From Desulfosarcina sp. BuS5 (GTDB taxonomy: Bacteria; Desulfobacterota; Desulfobacteria; Desulfobacterales; BuS5): DNA of 64,000 nucleotides. Positions 8,516-17,007 of this stretch are shown here, piece after piece. Location of the stretch: contig NZ_CP087952.1 in the NCBI RefSeq assembly GCF_028752835.1, positions 601,041 to 665,040 of the forward strand. The letters are read 5' to 3'. The notes below the pieces were generated by a model, which made no database searches, had not been told where the DNA came from, and was given only the letters and a program-made list of their open reading frames with translations. The first letter of the stretch is position 1, and each line of letters opens with the position of its first letter. The position numbers and the translations under genes are program-made.

Positions 8516-8896
8516 ATGGAAGAACAAAAGCTTAAAATAATGGTCATTGATGATGAGAGTATAGTTGGTAAACGCCTTAAGTCTGCTTTGGAAAAGTCAG
8601 GTGACATCGTTGAAACATTTGAGGATGGTGAGAGCGCCCTTGCCTGTTTTGATGAGAAACCATTTGATATTGTTGTAACCGACATTAGAATGGAAAAAAT
8701 CGACGGTATAGAAATCCTTGAACGGGTTCTTTCAAAATCAAGCTCCACCAAAGTAATAATAATCACCGGCTATGCTACTGTTGAGGTTGCCCGGGAAGCA
8801 CTTTCAAAAGGCGCTTTTGATTTTATTGCAAAACCTTTCAAGCCCGCTGATTTACGGGCAATAATAAAGCGTGCCTCAAAAGAACTGAGATCATAA
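8516..8896 (+). CDS. Single-domain response regulator
   Basis: The 126 residues form one receiver domain: acidic pair at IDDES, phosphate acceptor D56 (VVTDIRM), threonine in IITGYA and K-P pair in IAKPF. There is no output domain, so it must act by protein contact or as a phosphorelay step. The ribosome site is a strong AAAGGGGGG. It is followed after 33 bases by the PEP-synthase-like gene, and the histidine kinase at 11558 is its likely partner. Candidates for its target are the PEP-synthase-like protein or the NtrC-type activator. Confidence 0.9.
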   Translation: MEEQKLKIMVIDDESIVGKRLKSALEKSGDIVETFEDGESALACFDEKPFDIVVTDIRMEKIDGIEILERVLSKSSSTKVIIITGYATVEVAREALSKGAFDFIAKPFKPADLRAIIKRASKELRS

Positions 8897-8929
8897 TTTT
8901 TTGTCCCTGTTTAATTATGGAGCATAATA

Positions 8930-11419
8930 ATGAATTTTAATCCTGAAAGCATCGTGAATTATGAAATGGACTATAACTTCAGGTTTCGCTATGAAACCCT
9001 GCGTGCATTATTAAATAAAAACGGCGGTGCTATCCAGATTTTAAGTGATCTTGAAGCTGATTTAAGCCATATACGCCACTATGATATAAGAATAAAACGT
9101 CCTGTCAGAAGACTTCTTACCGAAACACTGCTTATGGCTCAAGAGCTTAACTTGCTTACCGGGAACCGTTATTTCGACTTGTATGAAACAATTTTTCGGC
9201 TCCGAAATGAAACAGACAAACTTTTTAAAGAAAAAGGTGTGTCTTCAGGAATTCAGCCGCTTGCGCTCAGGATCGGTAGCCGGGAAAGACATGATCCGAA
9301 TTTGGTCGGCGGCAAGGCAGACAATGTATGGTTTTTGAGGCAGTATTTAGGAGATTCGGTTCCTGGGGGATTTGTCGTTACTACACTTGCATATAATATG
9401 ATACTCGAGAAAAACAATTTGCAGGAGCGAATACGTATTCTTCTAAGCAATCTCGATGTAACTGCCGATACGGATCAATTTAAATTAAGAACTCAAACCA
9501 TCCGCCGGTGGATAATAGCAGCGCAGGTTCCTGAAGAAATTGAAAAAGCAATAAAAAAATTTGCTGATCTTATTAAGGAACCCTTTCACGATGGATTATG
9601 GGCAGTACGGTCATCAGCGGTTTGTGAAGATGGGGTACATTCATTTGCAGGTCAGTTTGACAGTAAACTCCGGGTTAAGACGGAAAAACTTGTCAAAGCT
9701 TATCTGCACGTTTTGGCCGGCAGATTTACAGATCGGGCGGTTAGATACAGGCTTCACAGCGGTTTGCACGAGATAGACACGCCTATGGCCGTTCTTTTTA
9801 TGCCGATGGTGGATCCTGTTGCCGCAGGAGTTATATACACGTCGGATATAAAAGATCCTGATTCAAACACCATGGTTATCAATGCTGTGCCGGGCCTTGC
9901 GGACAGGATGGTAAAAGGAGAAGAATCGGCTGATACATTTTTTATTTCAAAAGCGCCTCATCCGAAACTTTTAAAAACAATCCCGGCATCTGGGGACGCC
10001 GGGGCGGATACTTCTGTAAATTATATTACAACCGGGAAGTTGCTTGAGCTTGCCGGTATAGCTTTTCAGGCCGCAAAAAAATTTGACCATGATCTGGATA
10101 TAGAATGGGCGCTGACCAAAGATGGGAAACTATATCTGTTACAAGCGCGCAGGATGAATTTGTTTCATCCGGTTAAAGAAGCCGCCGCCAAACTTGCAAA
10201 CGGAAAAAATGTCCTGCCGATATTTGAGGGAGGGATTACAATATTTCCAGGCCGGGCTGAAGGGCCTGTAAAGTTTTTAGGGCCTGAATTTGACATTTCC
10301 GCTGTGCCGGAAGGAGCGATTGTTATCGTGGAGAAACCCGGAACGGAATTTGCGTCTGTGCTGCCTAAAATTGCAGCCTTGCTTGTTATGCAAGGAAATC
10401 CGGTGGGTCATCTTGCGACCCTGATCAGGGAATTTGCGGTGCCGGCTATTTTCAGGCTTGGACCAAATGCAAAAATACTGTTCAGGAAAAATATTATAAG
10501 CGTCAACGCAACCAAAAGAAAAATCTACAGCGGAGTTCGCTGGAGCGGCATAAGAGAAAGAGTCATGGCCCGGATAGCGGCTGAAAACCGTCATGAAAAG
10601 TCCGGTCCGCTTTACGATTTTGTTCTCAGGCTTAACCTTGTGGATCCGGATGCTTCATCTTTTAAGGCAAAGTCATGTAAATCGGTCCACGATACTTTAA
10701 GGTTCATGCATGAAATGTCTGTGCGATCAATGTTTGGGTTTGGGGATATGCAAAAACGGGGGCGGGAAAAAAAGAGCAGGAAGCTTAAAACAAGTTTGCC
10801 GATAAAATTTCAATTAATCGATCTTGACAAATCAGCGCCGGTAAACACAAAAACTGTAGAGCCCAAGGATGTGGCGAGTGTACCATTCAAAGCATTGTGG
10901 CGAGGTATATCAGATAAAAAAATTTTTTGGCCTGAGCACTGGAAAAAATCGCTGCCAGGTATACCGTCAGAATTCAAGGAGTCCGTGCTTGGAGGGAACA
11001 AGGGGCCAAGACGCGCTTCAGATACAAATTACGTAATTATTGCAAAAGATTATATGAATTTGAACGCAAGGTTTGCGTATCATTACGCAATGGTCGACGC
11101 AATGGTCGGGCCCGGCACGGAAAATAATTATGTCCATTTCAGGTTCCGGGGCGGTGGCGCTAGTGATGAAAACAGAGTGAAACGCGCTCATTTTTTGGAA
11201 TTAGTGCTGCGCCAGTCAGGATTTAGAGTTAATCGGCAGGGAGATCTTGTCACAGCCTGGCTGAGGAGCTATCCTCGGCAGGATTCCGAAAATGCCCTGG
11301 AAATCCTTGGCAGGCTTATGATCTGCGCCAGCCAGCTTGATGCTGTATTTAAAAAAGATTCTGATGTGAAGCTTTATGTAAATTATTTTCTTAAAGGAGA
11401 ATACGGGATATTTGCATAA
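8930..11419 (+). CDS. PEP/pyruvate-binding domain protein (PpsA-like) lacking the PEP-binding barrel
   Basis: The 829-residue protein has a helical N-terminus (~1-105), a PPDK/PEP-synthase ATP-grasp domain (~110-420; VGGKADNVWFL, WAVRSSAVCED, SFAGQFDS, LYLLQARRM) and a phosphohistidine swivel domain (~430-520) with H494 in VGHLATLIREFAVPAI. The TIM-barrel PEP/pyruvate domain of true PEP synthase is missing. Instead there is a ~300-residue C-terminal region that I do not recognise (FRFRGGGA, SYPRQD). The architecture resembles phosphotransfer enzymes such as rifampicin phosphotransferase, so it may phosphorylate a small molecule or protein. The start ATG 8930 follows a GGAG. Confidence 0.75.
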   Translation: MNFNPESIVNYEMDYNFRFRYETLRALLNKNGGAIQILSDLEADLSHIRHYDIRIKRPVRRLLTETLLMAQELNLLTGNRYFDLYETIFRLRNETDKLFKEKGVSSGIQPLALRIGSRERHDPNLVGGKADNVWFLRQYLGDSVPGGFVVTTLAYNMILEKNNLQERIRILLSNLDVTADTDQFKLRTQTIRRWIIAAQVPEEIEKAIKKFADLIKEPFHDGLWAVRSSAVCEDGVHSFAGQFDSKLRVKTEKLVKAYLHVLAGRFTDRAVRYRLHSGLHEIDTPMAVLFMPMVDPVAAGVIYTSDIKDPDSNTMVINAVPGLADRMVKGEESADTFFISKAPHPKLLKTIPASGDAGADTSVNYITTGKLLELAGIAFQAAKKFDHDLDIEWALTKDGKLYLLQARRMNLFHPVKEAAAKLANGKNVLPIFEGGITIFPGRAEGPVKFLGPEFDISAVPEGAIVIVEKPGTEFASVLPKIAALLVMQGNPVGHLATLIREFAVPAIFRLGPNAKILFRKNIISVNATKRKIYSGVRWSGIRERVMARIAAENRHEKSGPLYDFVLRLNLVDPDASSFKAKSCKSVHDTLRFMHEMSVRSMFGFGDMQKRGREKKSRKLKTSLPIKFQLIDLDKSAPVNTKTVEPKDVASVPFKALWRGISDKKIFWPEHWKKSLPGIPSEFKESVLGGNKGPRRASDTNYVIIAKDYMNLNARFAYHYAMVDAMVGPGTENNYVHFRFRGGGASDENRVKRAHFLELVLRQSGFRVNRQGDLVTAWLRSYPRQDSENALEILGRLMICASQLDAVFKKDSDVKLYVNYFLKGEYGIFA

Positions 11420-11429
11420 AAGCATTACC

Positions 11430-11534
11430 TATAGATTGTCACATAAATAATTTCACTGCGTTATCGGTCGTTGGAGTATTACAATACGCCTTCCTCCCTC
11501 TGGCCTTGTGAAATTTATTATCTGACAATCTATA
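11430..11534. repeat. TATAGATTG-type miniature inverted-repeat element, copy A
   Basis: The element runs from tatagattgtcacataaata to its inverse (tatctgacaatctata). Its core carries hairpin arms including GTATTACAATAC. The same ends and core occur inverted at 50290-50394, and ends of the same family occur at 37868, 51520, 52149 and 60664. It fills the gap between the PEP-synthase-like gene and the histidine kinase and has no coding capacity of its own. Confidence 0.7.
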
Positions 11535-11557
11535 TCATGAGAAAGAAAGGATTCCGG

Positions 11558-13075
11558 ATGGATCTACAACAGCCAGCCCTGGGTAAAGAGCCGGATAATA
11601 CTAAAGATGATAAAAATTTGCAATCAAAACAACATTTTTCACTCAGTATCAGGAACAAAATAGCTATTTCTTTTTCCCTTTTTTTTATTTTATGTGTGGC
11701 CATCACTCTTTGGTTTTTCTGGATACTTTCAACAATCGAGAATAAGATAGAATTTCTTGTAATAACTGATAATTATCTGGCTGAAATCCAACAGGCCCGA
11801 CGTTTTGAAAAAAACTATCTTCTTTACGGGACTGATCTTGATAACGCTTTCGAACATTTGGATAGAGCGAAAAAAGTTTTGAGCAAAAACAAAAAAATGA
11901 TTAAAAAAATTATGGGGGAAAAAAATTTTCAGATAAAATCCGAACAGATGTCGAGCTATTGGAACCAACTGGTCAATCTTAAAAATACCAAAGATATCAA
12001 AAGCAGGGAATTAACTGTACCGATGCTCCGGCAGTATGGCGGACAAATGGTATCATTTGCAGAGGAGTTTGTTAAAAAAGAACGTAGTGCTGTTGCTCAT
12101 ATGTTTTTGCTGGCCAAGAGAGTTCCTTTTTTATTTATATCGATTTTGCTGGTTTTGGTTGTTGTTTTTGTAATTTTATTTACTCGACAGTTGATGATAA
12201 ATCTCAAGCGCGTCGTAGATTACACTAAAAAGATAGGGGAGGGCGACTTCTCACCCATCGTGTCGAATAGTAAACATAGAGATGAGTTTTCCAGGCTTGC
12301 AGATGCCTTTAACCGAATGACAAAGGAACTTGATAACCGACATAACATTATCCTGGAATCTCATAAGCTAAGAGCCATCGGGACCCTGGTTGCCGGGGTG
12401 GCGCATGAACTCAATAATCCACTGAATAATACCATGCTGACGGCTGAAGTACTTAAGGAGGATTTTGAGATACTGCCGGATAATGAAAAAATCGAAATGA
12501 TCGAAGATATAATTAATGAAGCCGAAAGATCACGAATAATAGTCAAGGGGCTACTCGATTTTGCCAGGGAAAGTGAAACCAATATTAAACCATTGGAAAT
12601 AGAAGGAATCATAAATGATTCGGTTCGGCTTGTCGCCAACCAGGTTAAACTTGCCAAGGTTAAATTAGAACTTGATTTTGACAAAAACCTTCCCAATATA
12701 CATGGGGATGAGCAAATGCTTAAACAGGTATTTGTAAACTTGATACTTAATGCAGTAGATGCACTTTTCCCCGGTGGTATTGTTCGTATTTCGATCCATA
12801 AAAATAAAATTCCAAATTTTGTAGTAGCTGAGGTAAAAGATAACGGATCCGGAATTCCGGAACATGCTCAATCCCGGATATTTGAGCCTTTTTTTACAAC
12901 AAAGGGACAGGGCAAGGGAACCGGGCTGGGGCTATCCGTGTCAAAAGGAATAATCAGGAAACTGGGCGGGTATATTCATTTAGAAAGCAGTTCCGACGCA
13001 GGAACTACCTTTACCGTGTCGCTTCCTGTCACCGAGTCCCCTTCGGAAATAATGTCAAAACAGTTCAGCCTGTAG
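11558..13075 (+). CDS. Membrane sensor histidine kinase with HAMP domain
   Basis: About 505 residues. Two membrane segments (roughly residues 30-50 and 190-210) bracket a helical periplasmic region with ARRFEKNYLLYG, typical of helical bimodular sensor domains. A HAMP linker follows, then a dimerisation/phosphoacceptor motif with H283 (GVAHELNNPLNN) and an ATPase domain (LILNAVDALF, DNGSGIP, FEPFFTTK, GTGLGLS). It is complete. I choose ATG 11558 (AAAGGA 7 bases upstream) over ATG 11537 because the latter would begin just after the repeat element. It is probably the partner of the receiver at 8516 or of the activator at 2537. Confidence 0.9.
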   Translation: MDLQQPALGKEPDNTKDDKNLQSKQHFSLSIRNKIAISFSLFFILCVAITLWFFWILSTIENKIEFLVITDNYLAEIQQARRFEKNYLLYGTDLDNAFEHLDRAKKVLSKNKKMIKKIMGEKNFQIKSEQMSSYWNQLVNLKNTKDIKSRELTVPMLRQYGGQMVSFAEEFVKKERSAVAHMFLLAKRVPFLFISILLVLVVVFVILFTRQLMINLKRVVDYTKKIGEGDFSPIVSNSKHRDEFSRLADAFNRMTKELDNRHNIILESHKLRAIGTLVAGVAHELNNPLNNTMLTAEVLKEDFEILPDNEKIEMIEDIINEAERSRIIVKGLLDFARESETNIKPLEIEGIINDSVRLVANQVKLAKVKLELDFDKNLPNIHGDEQMLKQVFVNLILNAVDALFPGGIVRISIHKNKIPNFVVAEVKDNGSGIPEHAQSRIFEPFFTTKGQGKGTGLGLSVSKGIIRKLGGYIHLESSSDAGTTFTVSLPVTESPSEIMSKQFSL

Positions 13076-13076
13076 C

Positions 13077-13116
13077 TGTTCATCATGGATTACCACACTA
13101 ATCAGTGACTAACCAT
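13077..13116. repeat. Short repeat with GGATTA/TAATC hairpin, copy 1
   Basis: The 3' flank of the kinase gene has tgttcatcatggattacca followed by acactaatc. The same 40 bases, with two or three changes, occur at 43188-43227 just before a radical SAM gene. The copy may serve as a weak hairpin between convergent genes. Confidence 0.4.
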
Positions 13117-13123
13117 AATTCTT

Positions 13124-14440
13124 TTAAGCATCACATGTTTGGGAACCATCCCCACAAAGCCATTTCCAGATAGGAATTACTTTTATTTTATTCTCTATGA
13201 TATTTTCGTCATCCCATGTTATTAGCGTGCCTGTGGAGAATGAAAGTTCATTCATTGCGCTTTTCAATCCCTTAAGTTCTCGTTCAAAGGTTTTTTTATC
13301 CGACATATCCCAGCACACCTGAATCAACTGCGACTCGCCTGAAATTCTATGCCTTGCAAAGAAATCGGCTTCATGCCCATTCTTTGTATTGACATATTCC
13401 ACTTCATAACCCCCGCGGCGCAGATGCATATAAACCATATTTTCCAGTAGTGGGCCATAATCATATGAATGGCGAAAGGTCATGGCATTAAAAAGCCCTG
13501 TATCAATTGTGTATATTTTAGCCGGATTAATCAGCCTTGCTTTTTCAGAGCGACCATGAACAGGAACCTTGTAAAACAAAAAAGCGTCCGTCAAATGATC
13601 AAGGTATTCATACAAGCTGTTTTTGGTGCATTTGATCGACATGCTTTTCATGGTATTGTAGAATTTGTTTACACTAAACCGCCCGCCGGAAGAATTCATA
13701 ATATGACGGACAAGATGTTTAAGTACATGGACATTACTGACCTTATGGCGTTCAATGATGTCTTTTAACAGTACGGAATCAATATAACCCTGTAATACTT
13801 CAACTCGAAGATTACGATCTATTTTTTGTACTTCCGGGAACCCTCCAACTTCAAGATATTCTTTTACAGCCTTGCGCAATACAGATACAGTGTTCGCGCC
13901 AAACGTTTTTGGCCTGGTTGAAAAAAGCCCGTGGAATTTTAAAAATTCTTCGAAACTGAACGGGAATATTTCTATCGGGAGAGAACGACCCCGTAAACTG
14001 GTGGCTATTTCAGAACCAAGCAGTTTTGATGATGAGCCTGTAATAAAAATTTGAATATTTTCCGTATCAAGCAGGCGCCTTATGAAGAGTTCCCATTGGT
14101 CTATTCGCTGTATCTCATCAAAGAAAAAATTACACCGGGTATTGCGATGTTCAGGATATTTCCCGAAATAGATATCAAGAATTTCCTGAAAATTATGTAC
14201 GTTAAAATCAAGCAGTCGATCGTCTTCAAAGTTAAGATAGAGCACTTCCTCTTTTTTTGTTCCCGAGGCAATCAGTTTATTTATTTTTTGATAACAAAAC
14301 CAGGTTTTACCCGAGCGCCTCATACCTATAACGACATCCGCCTTGCCCTTTATTTCAGGAAACTCCTTATTCCTGTTGACCGGTTCAGGCAATTTCCGCT
14401 CATGGAAATCATCAATAAGCTGTGAAATTATATTTTTCAT
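13124..14440 (-). CDS. AAA ATPase with C-terminal DUF4143
   Basis: The 438-residue protein has a P-loop GMRRSGKT near residue 38, a Walker B-like stretch FFFDEIQRIDQW, a sensor GSSSKLL, and a C-terminal DUF4143 nuclease-fold-like region ending with the E-x-DF motif (NGHEADFFARH). Proteins of this type are common accessory ATPases of unknown biochemical role, often near TA modules and mobile DNA. A second, different member lies at 19652. It is convergent with the histidine kinase gene and stands alone in its own unit. Confidence 0.87.
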   Translation of the reverse strand: MKNIISQLIDDFHERKLPEPVNRNKEFPEIKGKADVVIGMRRSGKTWFCYQKINKLIASGTKKEEVLYLNFEDDRLLDFNVHNFQEILDIYFGKYPEHRNTRCNFFFDEIQRIDQWELFIRRLLDTENIQIFITGSSSKLLGSEIATSLRGRSLPIEIFPFSFEEFLKFHGLFSTRPKTFGANTVSVLRKAVKEYLEVGGFPEVQKIDRNLRVEVLQGYIDSVLLKDIIERHKVSNVHVLKHLVRHIMNSSGGRFSVNKFYNTMKSMSIKCTKNSLYEYLDHLTDAFLFYKVPVHGRSEKARLINPAKIYTIDTGLFNAMTFRHSYDYGPLLENMVYMHLRRGGYEVEYVNTKNGHEADFFARHRISGESQLIQVCWDMSDKKTFERELKGLKSAMNELSFSTGTLITWDDENIIENKIKVIPIWKWLCGDGSQTCDA

Positions 14441-14529
14441 AACAATTACATTATCTCTTTTTTAAAGATAATACAATCATTTTCTATCTCCTTTTTGAAG
14501 AATACCTCGTTGCCGCACAAATCATTTTT

Positions 14530-14759
14530 GTAACCGTTCACGGTTATAGGTTCACAGTTAACGGTTGAAAAATACAGCGGGTTTCGGTGGATTCGCTTCG
14601 CTTAATCCACCTTACAAACTTACGTTGCTCTTGAACCGTAGGGTGGATTAAGGAGCGTAAGCGACGAATCCACCAAAGTAGCTGTCCCGCCTTACGTTGA
14701 TGGCCTGAGATTCAATTTATAAACAGGAAATTATGCCGCTTGTAACCGTGAACGGTTAC
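14530..14759. repeat. Miniature element with GTAACCGTTCAC ends, copy 2, with nested inverted repeat
   Basis: The ends GTAACCGTTCAC (14530-14541) and GTGAACGGTTAC (14748-14759) match the copies at 7332 and 44745. Inside is a second inverted repeat: ggtggattcgcttcgcttaa at 14588 and its inverse near 14640-14676 (gtggattaaggagcg, then gacgaatccacc). The inner repeat is absent from copy 1, so it may be a later insertion. The whole 370-base gap between the two minus-strand genes holds nothing else I can identify. Confidence 0.6.
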
Positions 14760-14811
14760 TCATTTTTAAAGTAATTCCCGATTGGAGGCAAAATGCCCTA
14801 AAATAATTGCC

Positions 14812-15618
14812 TTAACCTGGAGCCGTAACCGGATTAACAAGCCGTCCGATCCCTGCAATGGCTACTTCAACTTCATCCCCGGGTTTCAGGTAGACCGGGG
14901 GTTTTCTTACAAAGCCCACTCCTCCCGGGGTGCCGGTTAAAATAACAGTGCCAGGCAGAAGGGTTGTGTCTTCAGAAAGATATTCTATAATCCGGTTTAC
15001 CGGAAATATCATGTCCGAAGTTATGGCCTCCTGCATGACTTGGCCGTTTAAAATACATTTTATTTCCAGATTCTGCGGGTCGGGAATCTCATCCGCCGTT
15101 ATAATTGCCGGACCCAAAGGGCAGAATGTGTCGAAACTTTTGCCCTTGGTCCACTGCCGGCTGCCGGCTTTTTTTTGCCATCTTCGGGCAGATATATCAT
15201 TGGCTATGGTATAGCCTAAAACATAATCCAGTGCCTGCCCGGCGGATACATTCCTGGCCGTTTTTCCGATTACTACGGCAAGTTCAGCCTCATAATCGAC
15301 TTCCGGAGGATCCAAACATGACTTCGGGATTACAACAGGATCATCCGGGTGGTTAATGGATGCCGGATTTTTCATAAATAATACCGGGTACCTGGGAATT
15401 TCCAACCCGGTTTCAGCCGCGTGCTGGTGAAAATTGAGTCCTATGCAGAGAATTGCGACAGGTTCCAAAGGAGCCAGGACCTTCTTGACAGCTACTTTTT
15501 TGCCTGTATCCTTAAGGCCGTCAAACAATTTTCCTTCAAGTAGAACCGCCGTACCTTTCGAATATTTATGTCCGTATTGAATTCGGTTTTGTTGATCTAT
15601 AAAACGAGTTATATGCAT
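14812..15618 (-). CDS. Fumarylacetoacetate hydrolase family protein
   Basis: The 268-residue protein has the family's metal-binding and substrate motifs: GLNFHQHAAETG, PVLFMKNPASI, the E-x-E pair in VDYEAELAVVIG, then GYTIANDISARRWQ, KSFDTFCPLGP and LTGTPGGVGF. Relatives hydrolyse or decarboxylate acylpyruvates and hydroxymuconate-type diacids; the specific substrate is not determined. An AGGAGG lies about 12 bases before ATG 15618. It is divergent from the antitoxin gene at 15681 and is not in an operon with the DUF4143 gene, from which it is separated by a repeat. Confidence 0.88.
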   Translation of the reverse strand: MHITRFIDQQNRIQYGHKYSKGTAVLLEGKLFDGLKDTGKKVAVKKVLAPLEPVAILCIGLNFHQHAAETGLEIPRYPVLFMKNPASINHPDDPVVIPKSCLDPPEVDYEAELAVVIGKTARNVSAGQALDYVLGYTIANDISARRWQKKAGSRQWTKGKSFDTFCPLGPAIITADEIPDPQNLEIKCILNGQVMQEAITSDMIFPVNRIIEYLSEDTTLLPGTVILTGTPGGVGFVRKPPVYLKPGDEVEVAIAGIGRLVNPVTAPG

Positions 15619-15680
15619 AAAAAAAGCCCGCCCCTCCTTATTCTATTGATATGATCAACATGATGACTTACAATAGAACC

Positions 15681-15935
15681 ATGATAAGCTTAAATATAAA
15701 TGAAATAAAAACCCATTTCCCAAGCTTCCTTGCAAAAGTCAGCAATGGAGAAACAGTAATAGTCTGTAAACGGAATGTGCCTATTGCTGAAATAAAACCG
15801 ATTGCGGCGCTCCCAAATAAAAAACGGCCAATTGGTCTTGCTGGCGAAGAATATCCTGACTTTAAAATAAGCGACGCTTTTTTTGACCCTCTCCCGGATG
15901 ATATTGTTGCTGTTTTTAACGGCGAAGACTCGTGA
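15681..15935 (+). CDS. Phd/YefM-type antitoxin
   Basis: The protein begins MISLNINEIKTHFPSFL, with a following NGETVIVCKRNVPIAEI segment. This is the Phd/YefM fold that binds DNA with its N-terminus and wraps the toxin with its C-terminus. I choose ATG 15681 over ATG 15651 because homologues start at this strand. Its TGA overlaps the GTG of a VapC-like toxin reading frame (GTGA, 15932-15935), the usual coupling. The partner toxin is broken, so the antitoxin is now an orphan. Confidence 0.82.
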   Translation: MISLNINEIKTHFPSFLAKVSNGETVIVCKRNVPIAEIKPIAALPNKKRPIGLAGEEYPDFKISDAFFDPLPDDIVAVFNGEDS

Positions 15936-16042
15936 AATTTTTACTCGACACCTGCTCTTTTCTCTGGTTGACTAAAGGTAGTAAGGATCTGTCTCCTAAG
16001 GCAATTGACACTTTTACCGACCCGAAAAATGAAGTCTATCTA

Positions 16043-16263
16043 GTGCTTGAACTAAAATTAAAAACAGATACTATTTCGGGTAGTTAAACATTATTCAAGA
16101 AACGAAGATTTTCGAAAAGCTGTTAGCATTTAGCCGTTAGCTATTGGCTCAAGGAACTATCTGTTTGATTTTAAAAGCTAACGGCTCAAAAACTTCAATT
16201 TAAAAAACACACTTAACCTACTGAAAATATAACAATTTTAGCTTTTCGTTCAGTCACTATCTA
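16043..16263. mobile_element. 221-bp non-coding insertion inside the vapC pseudogene
   Basis: The insert is bounded by the 7-bp duplication CTATCTA, so it probably arrived by transposition. It has no gene. It contains gttagcatttagccgttagc, similar to the TTAGC-rich hairpin at 43143-43190, and a second related stretch (aaaagctaacggctcaaaaa). No transposase is seen inside, so it must have been moved in trans. Confidence 0.6.
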
Positions 16264-16315
16264 AGTGCTGTTTCTGCGTGGGAAATCAATGTTAAATATC
16301 GTTTGGGCAAATTGT

Positions 16316-16344
16316 CTCTTCCTCTTCCTCTTCCTCTTCCTCTT
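16316..16344 (+). repeat. CTCTTC hexanucleotide tandem repeat
   Basis: Four perfect CTCTTC units plus a partial fifth lie within the broken toxin gene and encode alternating Leu-Pro. Homologous VapC proteins have a short Leu-Pro stretch at this place, so the array looks like a local slippage expansion. Confidence 0.7.
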
Positions 16345-16622
16345 TCACCTGATAAATTTATTCCCAAAGAGCGAAAAAGACACTTGATCACCCGTTTAGA
16401 TTTATCGGAAAATGATACTTTGCACCTATGTAAACTACCTACCTACTCCCCACAAAGATCCTTTTGACCGTATGCTTGTATGTCAGGCAATTGAACATTC
16501 TTTAACAATCCTTACCCCTGATACGCTTATTACACAATACCCAGTTCGTTTTCTTTGGTAGCCTTTAAATTAATAAATAAAAAAAAGCATAAAATCATAG
16601 GCGTCCTCGCCCTCGTTCCTTA

Positions 16623-16832
16623 TTATGCAAAAATTAATCGACCTTTTGCAAGTGGAATTTCACGATCCAGCTCTTTTGCAGTTTCTATCCATTCATTTAT
16701 AATAATTTCAGCATTTGAAATAGCTTCCTGGTACGTTTTGCCATCTGCCATGCATCCGGGCAATTCGGGAACATCGGCAATATAAGATTTGTCTTCGTCA
16801 CTCCAAAAAATAATTATTTCGTATTTATTCAT
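16623..16832 (-). CDS. hicB: HicB-type antitoxin
   Basis: The 69-residue protein has the HicB core YEIIIFWSDEDKSYIADVPELPGC followed by ADGKTYQEAISNAE and an NEWIETAKE helix. It lacks an added DNA-binding domain. It overlaps the 3' end of the HicA frame by eight bases, in the order hicA then hicB, the common arrangement. The antitoxin appears intact, but see the partner for its missing start codon. Confidence 0.85.
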   Translation of the reverse strand: MNKYEIIIFWSDEDKSYIADVPELPGCMADGKTYQEAISNAEIIINEWIETAKELDREIPLAKGRLIFA

Positions 16833-17007
16833 ACTCTACTCCCGGATTTAATTTGTATTTTATTATAATGTTTCGAATCTGTTTTACCTGATACGCTTTA
16901 GCTTTTGAACCAATAGGTTGCAAATTCAATATTTCTTTAACATCATTCATAAAAAATATATGGTGGTCACCCCGTATTCGTTCATTAAATCCGAGTGCTT
17001 TCAGCAA
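16825..17007 (-). CDS. hicA: HicA-type toxin with degraded 5' end
   Basis: The readable frame from TTG 17007 gives LKALGFNERIRGDHHIFF and ends PYQVKQIR-like (AYQVKQIRNIIIKYKL). The double-stranded-RNA-binding fold of HicA and its histidine (DHH) are present. The conserved N-terminal helix (STSDANISFPKLCILLKALGF) is still encoded in frame upstream to about 17060. There the frame meets TAA and TGA stops with no ATG or GTG between. Either translation starts at the weak TTG, removing the first helix, or the gene is a pseudogene. Confidence 0.6.
   Translation of the reverse strand: MLKALGFNERIRGDHHIFFMNDVKEILNLQPIGSKAKAYQVKQIRNIIIKYKLNPGVEYE

Larger units (their letters stand above)
15932..16561 (+). 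pseudogene. VapC-like PIN toxin, broken by a 221-bp insertion and a 4-bp duplication
   Basis: The frame starts at GTG 15932 (MKFLLDTCSFLWLTK, with the first PIN aspartate) and runs to NEVYL. It is interrupted by 221 bases, and resumes at 16264 with SAVSAWEINVKYRLGKL. CTATCTA stands at both edges (16036-16042 and 16257-16263), a 7-bp target duplication. Removing the insert restores the frame exactly. Further on, a 4-base duplication (ctacctacctact, near 16436-16446) shifts the frame; removing it restores PTPHKDPFDRM and a normal ending at TAG 16559-16561. Both lesions inactivate the toxin. Confidence 0.85.
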
